Shown here: positions 27,249 to 35,889 of the stretch, piece by piece | Numbering within the stretch: the stretch's first letter is position 1 | Layout of the letters: the number at the start of each line of letters is the position of its first letter | From: Deltaproteobacteria bacterium | GTDB lineage: Bacteria; Myxococcota_A; Polyangia; Polyangiales; Ga0077539 | Reading direction: 5' to 3' | DNA: 64,000 nucleotides | NCBI GenBank assembly: GCA_947477565.1 | Contig: CANJUR010000019.1 | Coordinates: forward strand, 1-64,000 | The notes under the pieces: generated by a model | What the model was told of the DNA's origin: nothing | Database searches by the model: none | The model's input: only the letters and a program-made list of their open reading frames with translations | Position numbers and translations under genes: made by a program

Positions 27249-28865
27249 TCACGCCCCGGCGAGGTCGAACTGCTCGATGTGATACTCGGGTCGACCTTGC
27301 ACGAGGATCTGTCGCATGTACCTCCGCTGGGCCTCCTCAAGGTCTTCGCGAGCCTCGTGCTTCAGACAATCGACCACCGCGGGGTGCGCGTTGATGGTGA
27401 TCGCGTAGCCCTTCAACTCTGAGCGCTCCCGGCGAATCTGCCTCAGGATCTCGTAGGCTACGGTGAGCTTCGATGAGGTGTGTCCGTTCCCATCGCAGTA
27501 GAAACACGGTTCGAACAACGTGCGTCCGAGGGACTCGCGGGTGCGCTTGCGGGTCATCTCCACAAGCCCGAGTTCCGAGATGCGCACCGTGGTGGTCTTC
27601 GCCTTGTCGTTTTTGAGTGCCTCGACCAGCGCTCGCTCAACGCGCTCTCGGTTCTGCATCCGATCCATGTCAATGAAGTCGATGACGATGAGCCCGCCCA
27701 GGTTTCGCAATCGAAGTTGGTAGGCGATCTCAGCGACGGCTTCGATATTCGTCGAGGTGACGGTCTCTTCGACGTCCTTCTTTCCGACGAAGCGACCCGT
27801 GTTCACATCCACGGCGCACAGCGCCTCGGTCTGATCGATGATCAGGTAGCCGCCGGACTTCAGCGGAACCTTCCGAGCCAGCGCACGGCCGATCTCGTCT
27901 TCGATGCCGTAGGCGTCAAACACGGGTTCATCGCCGCCGTAATGTTCGACATCGTCCTTTCGATCCGGCATGAACTGCTCGACAAAGCGAACCAGCCGAC
28001 CGTGCGTGTCTTTGTCATCGACGACGATTTTATCGACCTCCGGGCCGAAGACGTCGCGCACGGTGCGCAGATGCACGTCGAGCTCAGAGTAGAGCAGGGT
28101 CGGACCTTTACTGGCTTCACGTCGATGGCAAATGTCGGCCCAGAGATGCGCCAGGTACGCGACGTCGGTCTTGAGTTGCTTCTTTGTGAGCCCCTCGGAG
28201 AGCGTGCGCACGATAAGCCCGCCCTTTTCAGGACGCATTGACTCGATGACCTCTCGAAGGCGTCGTCGCTCCTTCTCGTTGCCGATGCGCTTCGAAACAC
28301 CGATGTGCTCAACCGTCGGCATGTATACGACGTACCGACCGGGCAGCGAGACGTGCGACGTGACCCTCGCACCCTTAGTGGAGATGGGTCCCTTGGACAC
28401 CTGCACCACGATCTCCTGCCCCTCCTTGAGCACTTCCCGGATGCCCTTGTTGACCCGGGGCGTCCGCTGGGCCCGGGGGTCCTTGCGTCGCTGACCAGCC
28501 CCTGCGGGTTTCGACGCGGGGCGATCTTCCTCCGGCGCACCCTCTGCGGTACCCACGCCGTCGTCGCCGTGGGAATCGTCGCCCTCCTCATCGGCGTCCT
28601 CTTCGTCGCCCGGAATGAGCGTGCGAAATTCGGACTCTGAGAGAGCGTCGTCGACGTGGAGGAAGGCGGCGCGGTCGAGGCCGATGTCGACGAATGCAGC
28701 GTTCATTCCCGGAAGCACCCGGGTAACCTTGCCGAGATACACGTCGCCTACAACGTTGCGTTCGCCGCGACGTTCGATGTGAAGTTCGGTGACGATGCCG
28801 CCCTCGATAAGGGCGACCCGGGTTTCGCCGATGTCGACGTTGATGACGATTTGATTACCGACCAT
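27249..28865 (-). CDS. rng: Ribonuclease E/G family protein
   Basis: ERNVVGDVYLGKVTRVLPGMNAAFVDIGLDRAAFLH (S1), DQTEALCAVDVNTGRFVG, GGLIVIDFIDM, CFYCDGNGH. Confidence 0.96.
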   Translation of the reverse strand: MVGNQIVINVDIGETRVALIEGGIVTELHIERRGERNVVGDVYLGKVTRVLPGMNAAFVDIGLDRAAFLHVDDALSESEFRTLIPGDEEDADEEGDDSHGDDGVGTAEGAPEEDRPASKPAGAGQRRKDPRAQRTPRVNKGIREVLKEGQEIVVQVSKGPISTKGARVTSHVSLPGRYVVYMPTVEHIGVSKRIGNEKERRRLREVIESMRPEKGGLIVRTLSEGLTKKQLKTDVAYLAHLWADICHRREASKGPTLLYSELDVHLRTVRDVFGPEVDKIVVDDKDTHGRLVRFVEQFMPDRKDDVEHYGGDEPVFDAYGIEDEIGRALARKVPLKSGGYLIIDQTEALCAVDVNTGRFVGKKDVEETVTSTNIEAVAEIAYQLRLRNLGGLIVIDFIDMDRMQNRERVERALVEALKNDKAKTTTVRISELGLVEMTRKRTRESLGRTLFEPCFYCDGNGHTSSKLTVAYEILRQIRRERSELKGYAITINAHPAVVDCLKHEAREDLEEAQRRYMRQILVQGRPEYHIEQFDLAGA

Positions 28866-28968
28866 GGATTGAAAACCAAACGCTATGCGCGCAGCGCCCG
28901 ACTGCGCCGCGTCACTGGGTAGCGTACTCCGAAGAGGGAGGGATGGAAGCGCGAACGAGCCGATCGGC

Positions 28969-29475
28969 TCAGTTGGTGGTGAAGATAGCCTCGATCTCCT
29001 CGCGCACCGAGTCTTCGGTTCGGTCGAGGGCGACCGCGAGTTCCTTCACAACGAGGCCGCGGGCATTTTCGAGCATGCGCTTCTCCCCGAAGGAGAGCGA
29101 CTTCTCGGTCTTCAGCCGATAGAGGTCGCGCAGCACCTCTGAAACGTCATAGATGCTGCCGGTCTTGATCTTGTCCATGAAGCCGCGGTATCGGCGGTTC
29201 CATGTTTGATTGTCGTAGGAGACGGTGCGTTCTCGGAGAATCTCGAAGATCTCCAGGATTTCAGCCTCGCAGATGACATTGCGGAGCCCAACCATGTCGG
29301 CGTTCTTCACCGGCACCATGATGCGGCGTTCAGAGTCGAGGATGCGGAGAACGTAGAACCGTTGCCTCGAGCCCGCGATCTCTCGCTCTTCGATGCTGAC
29401 GACCTCTGCAACGCCCTGGGCCGGGTAGACGGCCTTGTCGCCGACCTTGAACTCCGAGATCCGTGCCTCTTGCAT
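28969..29475 (-). CDS. carD: CarD-family (CdnL-like) transcriptional regulator
   Basis: FKVGDKAVYPAQGVAEVVSIEEREIAGSRQRFYVLRILDSERRIMVPVKNADMVGLR. Confidence 0.95.
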   Translation of the reverse strand: MQEARISEFKVGDKAVYPAQGVAEVVSIEEREIAGSRQRFYVLRILDSERRIMVPVKNADMVGLRNVICEAEILEIFEILRERTVSYDNQTWNRRYRGFMDKIKTGSIYDVSEVLRDLYRLKTEKSLSFGEKRMLENARGLVVKELAVALDRTEDSVREEIEAIFTTN

Positions 29476-29698
29476 CGTTACTCCTCTGAACTCTAAAGAC
29501 GGGTTCGGCCCGTCACCGTGTGCGCCGGGAAACTGTTCAGAGTCCCGGACTCATCCCGACAAATGCCGACCCTGCATCGATGTTACGACGCCACAATGAC
29601 CTGGCGCGCTATGCACCAAAACCATCCAAGCAGAGAGCTCAGATCGAGGTAGGCACATGCGGGAGGCAAGCGAACGATAGACGAATGACGCGCATGCG

Positions 29699-31273
29699 TC
29701 AACATCGCCCCGTCAGATGGATTGGAGAGTGCGGTAAGTGTAACCGTTCAGGCCTCAACTCCATTGTTGAGGAATTCGGCGGGCGCAGCGACGGTGCCTC
29801 GAGGCCGCGTACCTTCGCGGTCACGGCCCCGATCAGGAAGCCAAACACGTCGCGCGCATGCTGGCGGCAAGTCGCCACTACGGTGAGGATTCGCCCCGCG
29901 AAGAGGCATCCTCGCGCACTGTCGCTGCCGAAGTTGGTTTTCCTCCAGATGACGCCGTGACGGATCTGCTGCTCCGCGAAGTTCTTCGTGGGCGGCACTC
30001 CCTCGTGATCGACGAAGGTCCACATCCGCTCGAACGTCGCCAGCAGTTCGCCGCACGTCCCGCGGGTCTTCTTCGACGTCGCCTCGACGCCCTCTTCGAG
30101 CAGCCGTCGAAACGCCCGTTTGGGCTTCCCGATGGAGCGCTGCAACCACGCTCGATCGCGCCGACCCTGTTTCACCCAGTGCCACCAGGTGAAGAGTCGC
30201 TCGGTCTCCCTGGCGAGGTTCTCGGCGAGCTCCGCGTCCACGCCTCCACGCAGCCGGAACTTCTCCCAATCCCGCTTCAGTTGTGCCCAGCAGTACTGTC
30301 ATCCGCCGATCGCCGTCCTCGCGTAAGCGCGCCAGCGATCGACCATCAGGATGCCCTTGAAGTCCACGATCAGAGCCCGCGCCGAGTCGCCCCCGCGGTC
30401 GGGTGCCACATCGAAGATCGTCGCGATCGTGGTGGCCATCACCCACAACCAGCTTTTGCGGCGGCCCTGCCACCAGCTCGTCTCGTCGGCGTGCGCGACG
30501 GGCTGCTGGCGGGCGAGGGTTTTGGCGGCCTCGACGGACTCGGCGACCGCCTCCGACACCCGGTAGAGCATGCGCGCCACGGTGCCCGGCGACATCGCCA
30601 CCGACAGCACAGAGGCGAAGAAGATCACCACATCGCGGTGGCTCATCTTGAACTGACCCACGAGGGTTCCCAGCGGCGCCTGTGCGCGTGGGCCGAGCAT
30701 CGCCTCCGGAACCTCGGGATGAAGCGCCCCTCGTGTGTGCTGGCCGCAGCAGGCGCACTCCAACTCGTGAAGTTGGAACTCGGTGACCTCCACGAGCTTC
30801 TCCGGCACCTCGGTCACCTGATGCCGCAGCGGATCGGGATCGTCCCCCAGAAGCGCGGCCTGACAGTCCTTGCAGGCGACCGGCTTACAGACGACGAACT
30901 TGTCCACCTTCTCCGGCGGCAGCAGCGCACGGAAGTGGCCCTTGTGACCCTTCTGGCCGCCCTTCGGTCGTCCACTCCGTCCGGGCCTGGAGGGCGGGAC
31001 GTCCTGGCCGTCGGTGCTGGGCGGCTTCGAGGAATTCGACGAGTTGGCTCCGACCCGCTCCTCCAGCAAGGCCACCCGCGCCGCCAACAGCGCGTTGAGG
31101 CGAGCGAGTTCTGCGACGTGGCCCAGAGTGACGTCCAGCAGATCTTCGACGACAGCCAATCGTGCACGAACAAAGGGCGGCGTGTTCGCCGTATCTTTGG
31201 CGCTCACCGGCGGCAGCTCGTCGCGCCAGATCGTCACGCCGCGATCGCTAGACGAATGAAGAGCTCTTGGCAA
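29699..31273 (-). pseudogene. tnpC: IS66 transposase interrupted by an in-frame TGA
   Basis: ORFs 31273-30299 and 30298-29699 share one frame; reading is ...VDRWRAYARTAIGG*QYCWAQLKRDWEKF...FAEQQIRHGVIWRKTNFGS. Confidence 0.9.
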
Positions 31274-31289
31274 ACCCCTGAACGGTTAC
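29740..31289 (-). mobile_element. IS66-family insertion sequence, single-ORF type
   Basis: 13-bp terminal IRs GTAACCGTTCAGG (29740-29752) / CCTGAACGGTTAC (31277-31289); 8-bp TSD CGGTAAGT at 29732-29739 and 31290-31297; TnpC-like IS66 transposase inside. Confidence 0.93.
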
Positions 31290-31296
31290 CGGTAAG

Positions 31297-32118
31297 TTAG
31301 TGCGCGGGAGCGGGTGTGTTGTCGAGCGAGGAGAGGTCCGGGAGTTCCTCGATGTTGGGCATCAAGATGACCTCGACCCGTCGGTTTTGTGCCCGGTTCT
31401 CGTCGGTGTCGTTCGGGCGTGCGGGTTGGTACTCCGCGTAGCCCGCGCCGCCAAGGTGCACTGCCGCAACGTTATTTGCCGCCAGGAACCTGACGACGTT
31501 CAGAGCGCGAGCTGCGGAGAGTTCCCAGTTGTCTGCGAAACGACCGCCGTGTCCCAGTTGGACGTTGTCGGTGTGTCCCGCCACAAGGAAATCGCGCTCG
31601 CGAATCTGCGCCAGCACGGATGCTACCTGTCGCAATACCTGTTGGCCCTCGACACGCAGTTCGGCGCGACCGGAGTCAAACAGGATGCCCGCAGGCAACT
31701 CGATGACCATTCGGCCTCGCACGGTGCGCACACGTAGCTGCCCTGCCGAAATCATCGACTGAAACTGCGCGACCATGTTTCGGTACGTGGTGAGCCGGGC
31801 CTCCGCGAGTTGCTGTCGTCGTCGAAGTTCGGCCTCGCGCTGCTGCGCTTCGGTCAAAGCGGTCGCCTGCTGCTGCCCTTGCGCCTGAAGCTGCGAAACA
31901 TTCTGGCCGAGCTCCTCGAGTCTGTGGGCCATTGTCGCGTTGGACGACTGCATCCCCTCAAGTTGCTCGCGCAGGTGATCGCGCTCGCCGGTCAGGTCGC
32001 GCAGCTGCCCCTGAACCGTCGAAAGCTCGCGGATCTTGCCCTGCCACTCGGCTTCGCCGTGTCCGCAGCCGAGCATCATCGCCATTACCCCCGCCAAACC
32101 GATCAGTCTGCGTGTCAC
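31297..32118 (-). CDS. OmpA-family lipoprotein
   Basis: MTRRLIGLAGVMAMMLGCGHG lipobox; coiled coil; FLVAGHTDNVQLGHGGRFADNWELSAARALNVVRFLA...NRRVEVIL. Confidence 0.93.
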   Translation of the reverse strand: MTRRLIGLAGVMAMMLGCGHGEAEWQGKIRELSTVQGQLRDLTGERDHLREQLEGMQSSNATMAHRLEELGQNVSQLQAQGQQQATALTEAQQREAELRRRQQLAEARLTTYRNMVAQFQSMISAGQLRVRTVRGRMVIELPAGILFDSGRAELRVEGQQVLRQVASVLAQIRERDFLVAGHTDNVQLGHGGRFADNWELSAARALNVVRFLAANNVAAVHLGGAGYAEYQPARPNDTDENRAQNRRVEVILMPNIEELPDLSSLDNTPAPAH

Positions 32119-32232
32119 GCCAGAAGCCTCCCAACTCTCGAATCGAGGTGGGGGGTTAAACAGAGCTCCTATGAAAAGTCAATAAAATGACCCTCTCCCC
32201 AACCAAACGTACTTCGCCATGCGCTTGCATGC

Positions 32233-32260
32233 TTGACACCACCCCAAGGCACGATACATT
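32233..32260 (+). promoter_or_regulatory. Sigma70-type promoter of the H1-like gene
   Basis: TTGACA (32233-32238) - N16 - TACATT (32255-32260), 38 bp before the ATG, in an unusually AT-rich intergenic region. Confidence 0.55.
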
Positions 32261-32297
32261 ACCTGACAGTCAACCTCATCACTGGAGGTAAGGTTCC

Positions 32298-32702
32298 ATG
32301 GCTACAGCGAAGAAGAAGGCGGCCCCCAAGGCCAAGAAGCCGGCGGCCAAGAAGCCCGCGGCGAAGAAGCCCGTGGCGAAGGCCGCGGCGAAGCCCGCGG
32401 CGAAGCCCGCTGCCAAGAAGGCGGTAGCCAAGAAGGCTGCTCCGGCGAAGAAGGTTGCTGCCAAGAAGCCGGCGGCCAAGAAGGCTGCTCCGGCGAAGAA
32501 GGTTGCTGCCAAGAAGCCGGCGGCCAAGAAGGCTGCTCCGGCGAAGAAGGTTGCTGCCAAGAAGCCGGCAGCCAAGAAGGCTGCTCCGGCGAAGAAGGCC
32601 GTTCCGGCGAAGAAGCCGGCGGCCAAGAAGGTCGCTCCCCGCGCCAAGAAGCCTGCTGCCCCGGCGACCCCGGCGGCTTCGGCTGGCGGCGAGGAAGAGT
32701 AA
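32298..32702 (+). CDS. Histone H1-like Lys/Ala/Pro-rich DNA-binding protein
   Basis: [24 protein letters not shown]...; RBS ggaggt; acidic GGEEE end. Confidence 0.9.
   Translation: MATAKKKAAPKAKKPAAKKPAAKKPVAKAAAKPAAKPAAKKAVAKKAAPAKKVAAKKPAAKKAAPAKKVAAKKPAAKKAAPAKKVAAKKPAAKKAAPAKKAVPAKKPAAKKVAPRAKKPAAPATPAASAGGEEE
32433..32595 (+). repeat. In-frame 45-bp tandem repeat encoding [15 protein letters not shown]
   Basis: Units 32433-32477, 32478-32522, 32523-32567, plus a partial fourth; near-identical at DNA level. Confidence 0.9.
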
Positions 32703-32742
32703 GACTCCTGCACCGAGCGGTGTAGCCCTTGCCGGGACCGCG

Positions 32743-32784
32743 GTTGAAGGCGCGCATGGATGATATCCATGTCGCGCCTTCAAC
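32743..32784 (+). terminator. 19-bp-stem hairpin downstream of the H1-like gene
   Basis: GTTGAAGGCGCGCATGGAT-gat-ATCCATG(t)CGCGCCTTCAAC: 12+7 bp stem with a single-nt bulge. Confidence 0.7.
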
Positions 32785-32895
32785 TCATTTAGGCGTCGTT
32801 TCGGCGGATTCTGCTGCGAAAGACCAGCCACCCGAGTCTCTTCCCGATTTCACCTTCATCGGGGTACCGCTATGGTGTCAGCGGAGGTCAGCCCG

Positions 32896-33858
32896 ATGCG
32901 CTTCGCTTTTCTGATGGACCCGATCGAGCACGTGCTCGTCGATAAAGACACGACGTTCGCTCTCATGCTGGAGGCTCAGCGACGCGGACACGTGGTGTAC
33001 ACGCTCGGTCCGTCGGACCTGATCGGTGCCCGCGGTGGTGTCTATGGGAGGATGAGCCAAACATTGGTCCGCGCCGTAGCCGCGCCCGGACACTTCGAGC
33101 GAAGCGCGCCCGAAATGGTTGATGTTTCTGGACTCGACGCTGTCTTCATTCGCATCGATCCGCCTTTCGATGCGCAGTACCTTTACAACACGCTGTTGCT
33201 CGAACAGGTTCGCGGTCGCGTGCTCGTGGTCAACGACCCGCGGGGCATCCGCGATGCAAACGAGAAACTCTACGCGATGCACTTCCCGTCGGTCACTCCA
33301 CGGACCATCGTGAGCGCAAAAGAAGCAGATATCAGGGCTTTCCTTGAGGAACTCGGGGGACCGGGAGTCATGAAGCCCCTCGATGGTGCTGGCGGACGAG
33401 GGATCATGATCGTCGATCTGGCGGACAAGAACTTCCGCTCCATCGTCGAGACCCTGACGTTTGAGGGACGGCGCTTCGCGATGGTTCAGGAGTTTCTGCC
33501 CGCGGTGCGGGAAGGTGACAAACGTGTGCTCCTGCTCGACGGCGAACCCCTCGGTGCAATCCTCCGCGTACCGCGGGAGGACGAGTCGCGGAGCAATATC
33601 CACGTTGGAGGACGAGTCGAACCATGCGACCTCGACGAGCACGATAGGGCCATCATCGCGACTGTGGGCGAGCAACTTCGTCGGGATGGCCTCTACTTCG
33701 TCGGACTCGACGTCATCGGTGGTCGCCTGACGGAGGTCAACGTCACGTCCCCGACGGGCATCCAGGAACTCTCGCGCTTCACGGCCTCGGAGCCCGAAGC
33801 GAAGGTCATCGCCTGGGCCGAGGTGCGTGCGCAGAAAATCAAGTCGCTCGCTGAATGA
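32896..33858 (+). CDS. gshB: Glutathione synthase
   Basis: MRFAFLMDPIEHVLVDKDTTFALMLEAQRRGH...MKPLDGAGGRGI...EVNVTSPTGIQELSRF. Confidence 0.93.
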   Translation: MRFAFLMDPIEHVLVDKDTTFALMLEAQRRGHVVYTLGPSDLIGARGGVYGRMSQTLVRAVAAPGHFERSAPEMVDVSGLDAVFIRIDPPFDAQYLYNTLLLEQVRGRVLVVNDPRGIRDANEKLYAMHFPSVTPRTIVSAKEADIRAFLEELGGPGVMKPLDGAGGRGIMIVDLADKNFRSIVETLTFEGRRFAMVQEFLPAVREGDKRVLLLDGEPLGAILRVPREDESRSNIHVGGRVEPCDLDEHDRAIIATVGEQLRRDGLYFVGLDVIGGRLTEVNVTSPTGIQELSRFTASEPEAKVIAWAEVRAQKIKSLAE

Positions 33859-33990
33859 GTATTCGGTGAGCGCCGCGGGTTGACACGCTGCGTAGGGAGA
33901 ACCTACACCACCGCCGCGCGGCGCGGGATTCGGGCGAGAACTCGAAGAGCGACGTCAATACAGCCTAACCGTCAGCGAGGAGACGGCACC

Positions 33991-34827
33991 GTGAAGATCC
34001 TGGTTCCACTGAAGCGAACGGCAGATCCGGATAACGCCAACAAGATCAAGATCGGCGCCGGTGGCGCAAAGATCGAGACCACCGGCCTCGAACCGAAGGC
34101 CAACCCCTTCGACGAGTACGCGGTGGAAGCTTCCCTCCGCCTCCTCGAAAATGGTCAGACGAAGGTCCGTATCGCGGGTGACAAACTCACGATCGCCTCC
34201 TTCGGCCCTAAGGAGGCGGCGACCAACATTCGTCAGGCTTTGGCCATGGGTGCCGACGACGGACTGCTCTTCCTGTCCGACGATAACGCGCTCGATGGCG
34301 ACCTCATTGCCCGCGCGCTCGCCAAGGTTGTCGAGCAACAAATGCCCGACCTCGTGGTGCTCGGCAAGCAGGCCGTGGACGGCGACAGCAACCAGGTGGG
34401 GCAGATTCTCGCGGAGTTGCTTCAGTGGCCGAGCGCGACCTTCGCGATGAGCATGGAACTCAGCGCCGATAAGAAGACAGTTATCGTGGGGCGCGAGGTC
34501 GATGGCGGGGTGATCAAGCTGAGGCTGACGCTGCCGGCGGTGATCACGGTCGATCTTCGCATCGTCGCGCCGAAGAGCGTGGTCAACCACGTGACGCCCG
34601 CGACCTTTACGTATCCAGACGGAGCGCGCTTTACGCCGCTGCCGATGATCATCAAGGCGAAGTCGAAGCCCATCGTCGAGGCATCGCTCGCGTCGCTCGG
34701 CGTCGATACGGCGCTCAAGTCGAAGTACCTAAGCTTTGCGCTGCCCCCGGCGCGCAAGGGTGGCGTGAAGGTCAAAGACGTCGCGGAGCTGGTCCAGAAA
34801 CTGCGCACCGAGGCGAAGGTCCTCTGA
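33991..34827 (+). CDS. etfB: Electron transfer flavoprotein beta subunit
   Basis: VKILVPLKRTADPDNANKIKIG...VVLGKQAVDGDSNQVGQILAELLQWPSATF; GTG start. Confidence 0.95.
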   Translation: MKILVPLKRTADPDNANKIKIGAGGAKIETTGLEPKANPFDEYAVEASLRLLENGQTKVRIAGDKLTIASFGPKEAATNIRQALAMGADDGLLFLSDDNALDGDLIARALAKVVEQQMPDLVVLGKQAVDGDSNQVGQILAELLQWPSATFAMSMELSADKKTVIVGREVDGGVIKLRLTLPAVITVDLRIVAPKSVVNHVTPATFTYPDGARFTPLPMIIKAKSKPIVEASLASLGVDTALKSKYLSFALPPARKGGVKVKDVAELVQKLRTEAKVL

Positions 34828-34845
34828 AGACAGGAGCGATGTGAG

Positions 34846-35814
34846 ATGAGCAAGATCCTGATTGTTGCAGAGGTCGCCGCGGGGAAGTTGAAGAGAACCA
34901 CCCACAGCTCGATCACGTTTGCGCGGTCGGCTGGGCTTCCGTTCGATGTGCTCGTGGTTGGGCAGCATGTGGGCACCGCCGCCGAGGAGCTACGCGGTTT
35001 TGGCGCGGGTGTAGTGAAGGTGGCGGACGATGCCGCTTTCGCCAACTATGTCGGGGAGGTCTACGCCCCCACCGTGGCCGAGGCCGCGAAGGGCTACGTG
35101 GTGGTGGTGGTGACGGCGAGTTCCTTCGGCAAGGACCTGGCGCCGCGAGTCGCCGCACGCCTCGGCGCTGGATTCGCGAGCGATGTCGCCGGCGTTGAAG
35201 TGGCGGGCGGAGTGCTCACCTACAAGCGCCCGATGTATGCGGGCAATGCGATCGCGATGATGCAAATCACCTCCGAGACACAGGTCGTCAGTGCGCGACA
35301 ATCTGAGTTTGAGGCGGCGGCGCCGAGCGGCGGTTTGTCTGCTCTAGAGACAGCCTCCACCGTGGCCGCGCCGCTCGCTGGGCGTGTGGAGTTCTTGAGC
35401 TTCGATGAAGTGAAGTCGGCTCGACCAGAACTGGCAGAGGCAAAGGTGGTCGTTTCCGGGGGGCGCTCGCTGAAGTCCGTCGAGGGCTTCAAGACCGTGC
35501 TCGAACCCCTGGTTGATGTGATGGGAGCGGCCATGGGTGCCAGCCGAGCGGCGGTCGATGCTGGCTACGTGCCCAACGATCTCCAGGTCGGGCAGACCGG
35601 CAAGGTCGTCGCGCCCAAGCTCTACGTTGCCGTCGGCATCTCTGGTGCGATTCAGCACATCGCGGGGATGAAGAACAGCAAGGTTATCGTCGCGATCAAC
35701 AAGGACGCGGAGGCGCCGATCTTCCAACTGGCGGATTACGGTCTCGTGGGCGATCTCTTCAAGGCCGTCCCCGAACTTACCGAGGCCGTAAAGAAGATTC
35801 GCGCAGAAGGCTAA
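34846..35814 (+). CDS. etfA: Electron transfer flavoprotein alpha subunit
   Basis: VVSGGRSLKSVEGFKTVLEPLVDVMGAAMGASRAAVDAGYVPNDLQVGQTGKVVAPKLYVAVGISGAIQHIAGMKNSKVIVAINKD. Confidence 0.96.
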   Translation: MSKILIVAEVAAGKLKRTTHSSITFARSAGLPFDVLVVGQHVGTAAEELRGFGAGVVKVADDAAFANYVGEVYAPTVAEAAKGYVVVVVTASSFGKDLAPRVAARLGAGFASDVAGVEVAGGVLTYKRPMYAGNAIAMMQITSETQVVSARQSEFEAAAPSGGLSALETASTVAAPLAGRVEFLSFDEVKSARPELAEAKVVVSGGRSLKSVEGFKTVLEPLVDVMGAAMGASRAAVDAGYVPNDLQVGQTGKVVAPKLYVAVGISGAIQHIAGMKNSKVIVAINKDAEAPIFQLADYGLVGDLFKAVPELTEAVKKIRAEG

Positions 35815-35889
35815 CTCTCACCTTCGCCTGCCGTTTCCCTCGCGCATTGTGGTCAAAGACCCCGCGTGCCGCTAGTGTCATCCCATACA

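Noticed and set aside
29699-31273. Selenocysteine incorporation at the transposase TGA
   Set aside because: No reason for Sec at this position and no SECIS-like stem-loop identified; a nonsense mutation is simpler.
29858-31300. 480-aa plus-strand ORF over the insertion sequence
   Set aside because: Antisense to the IS66 transposase; composition is that of a shadow ORF.
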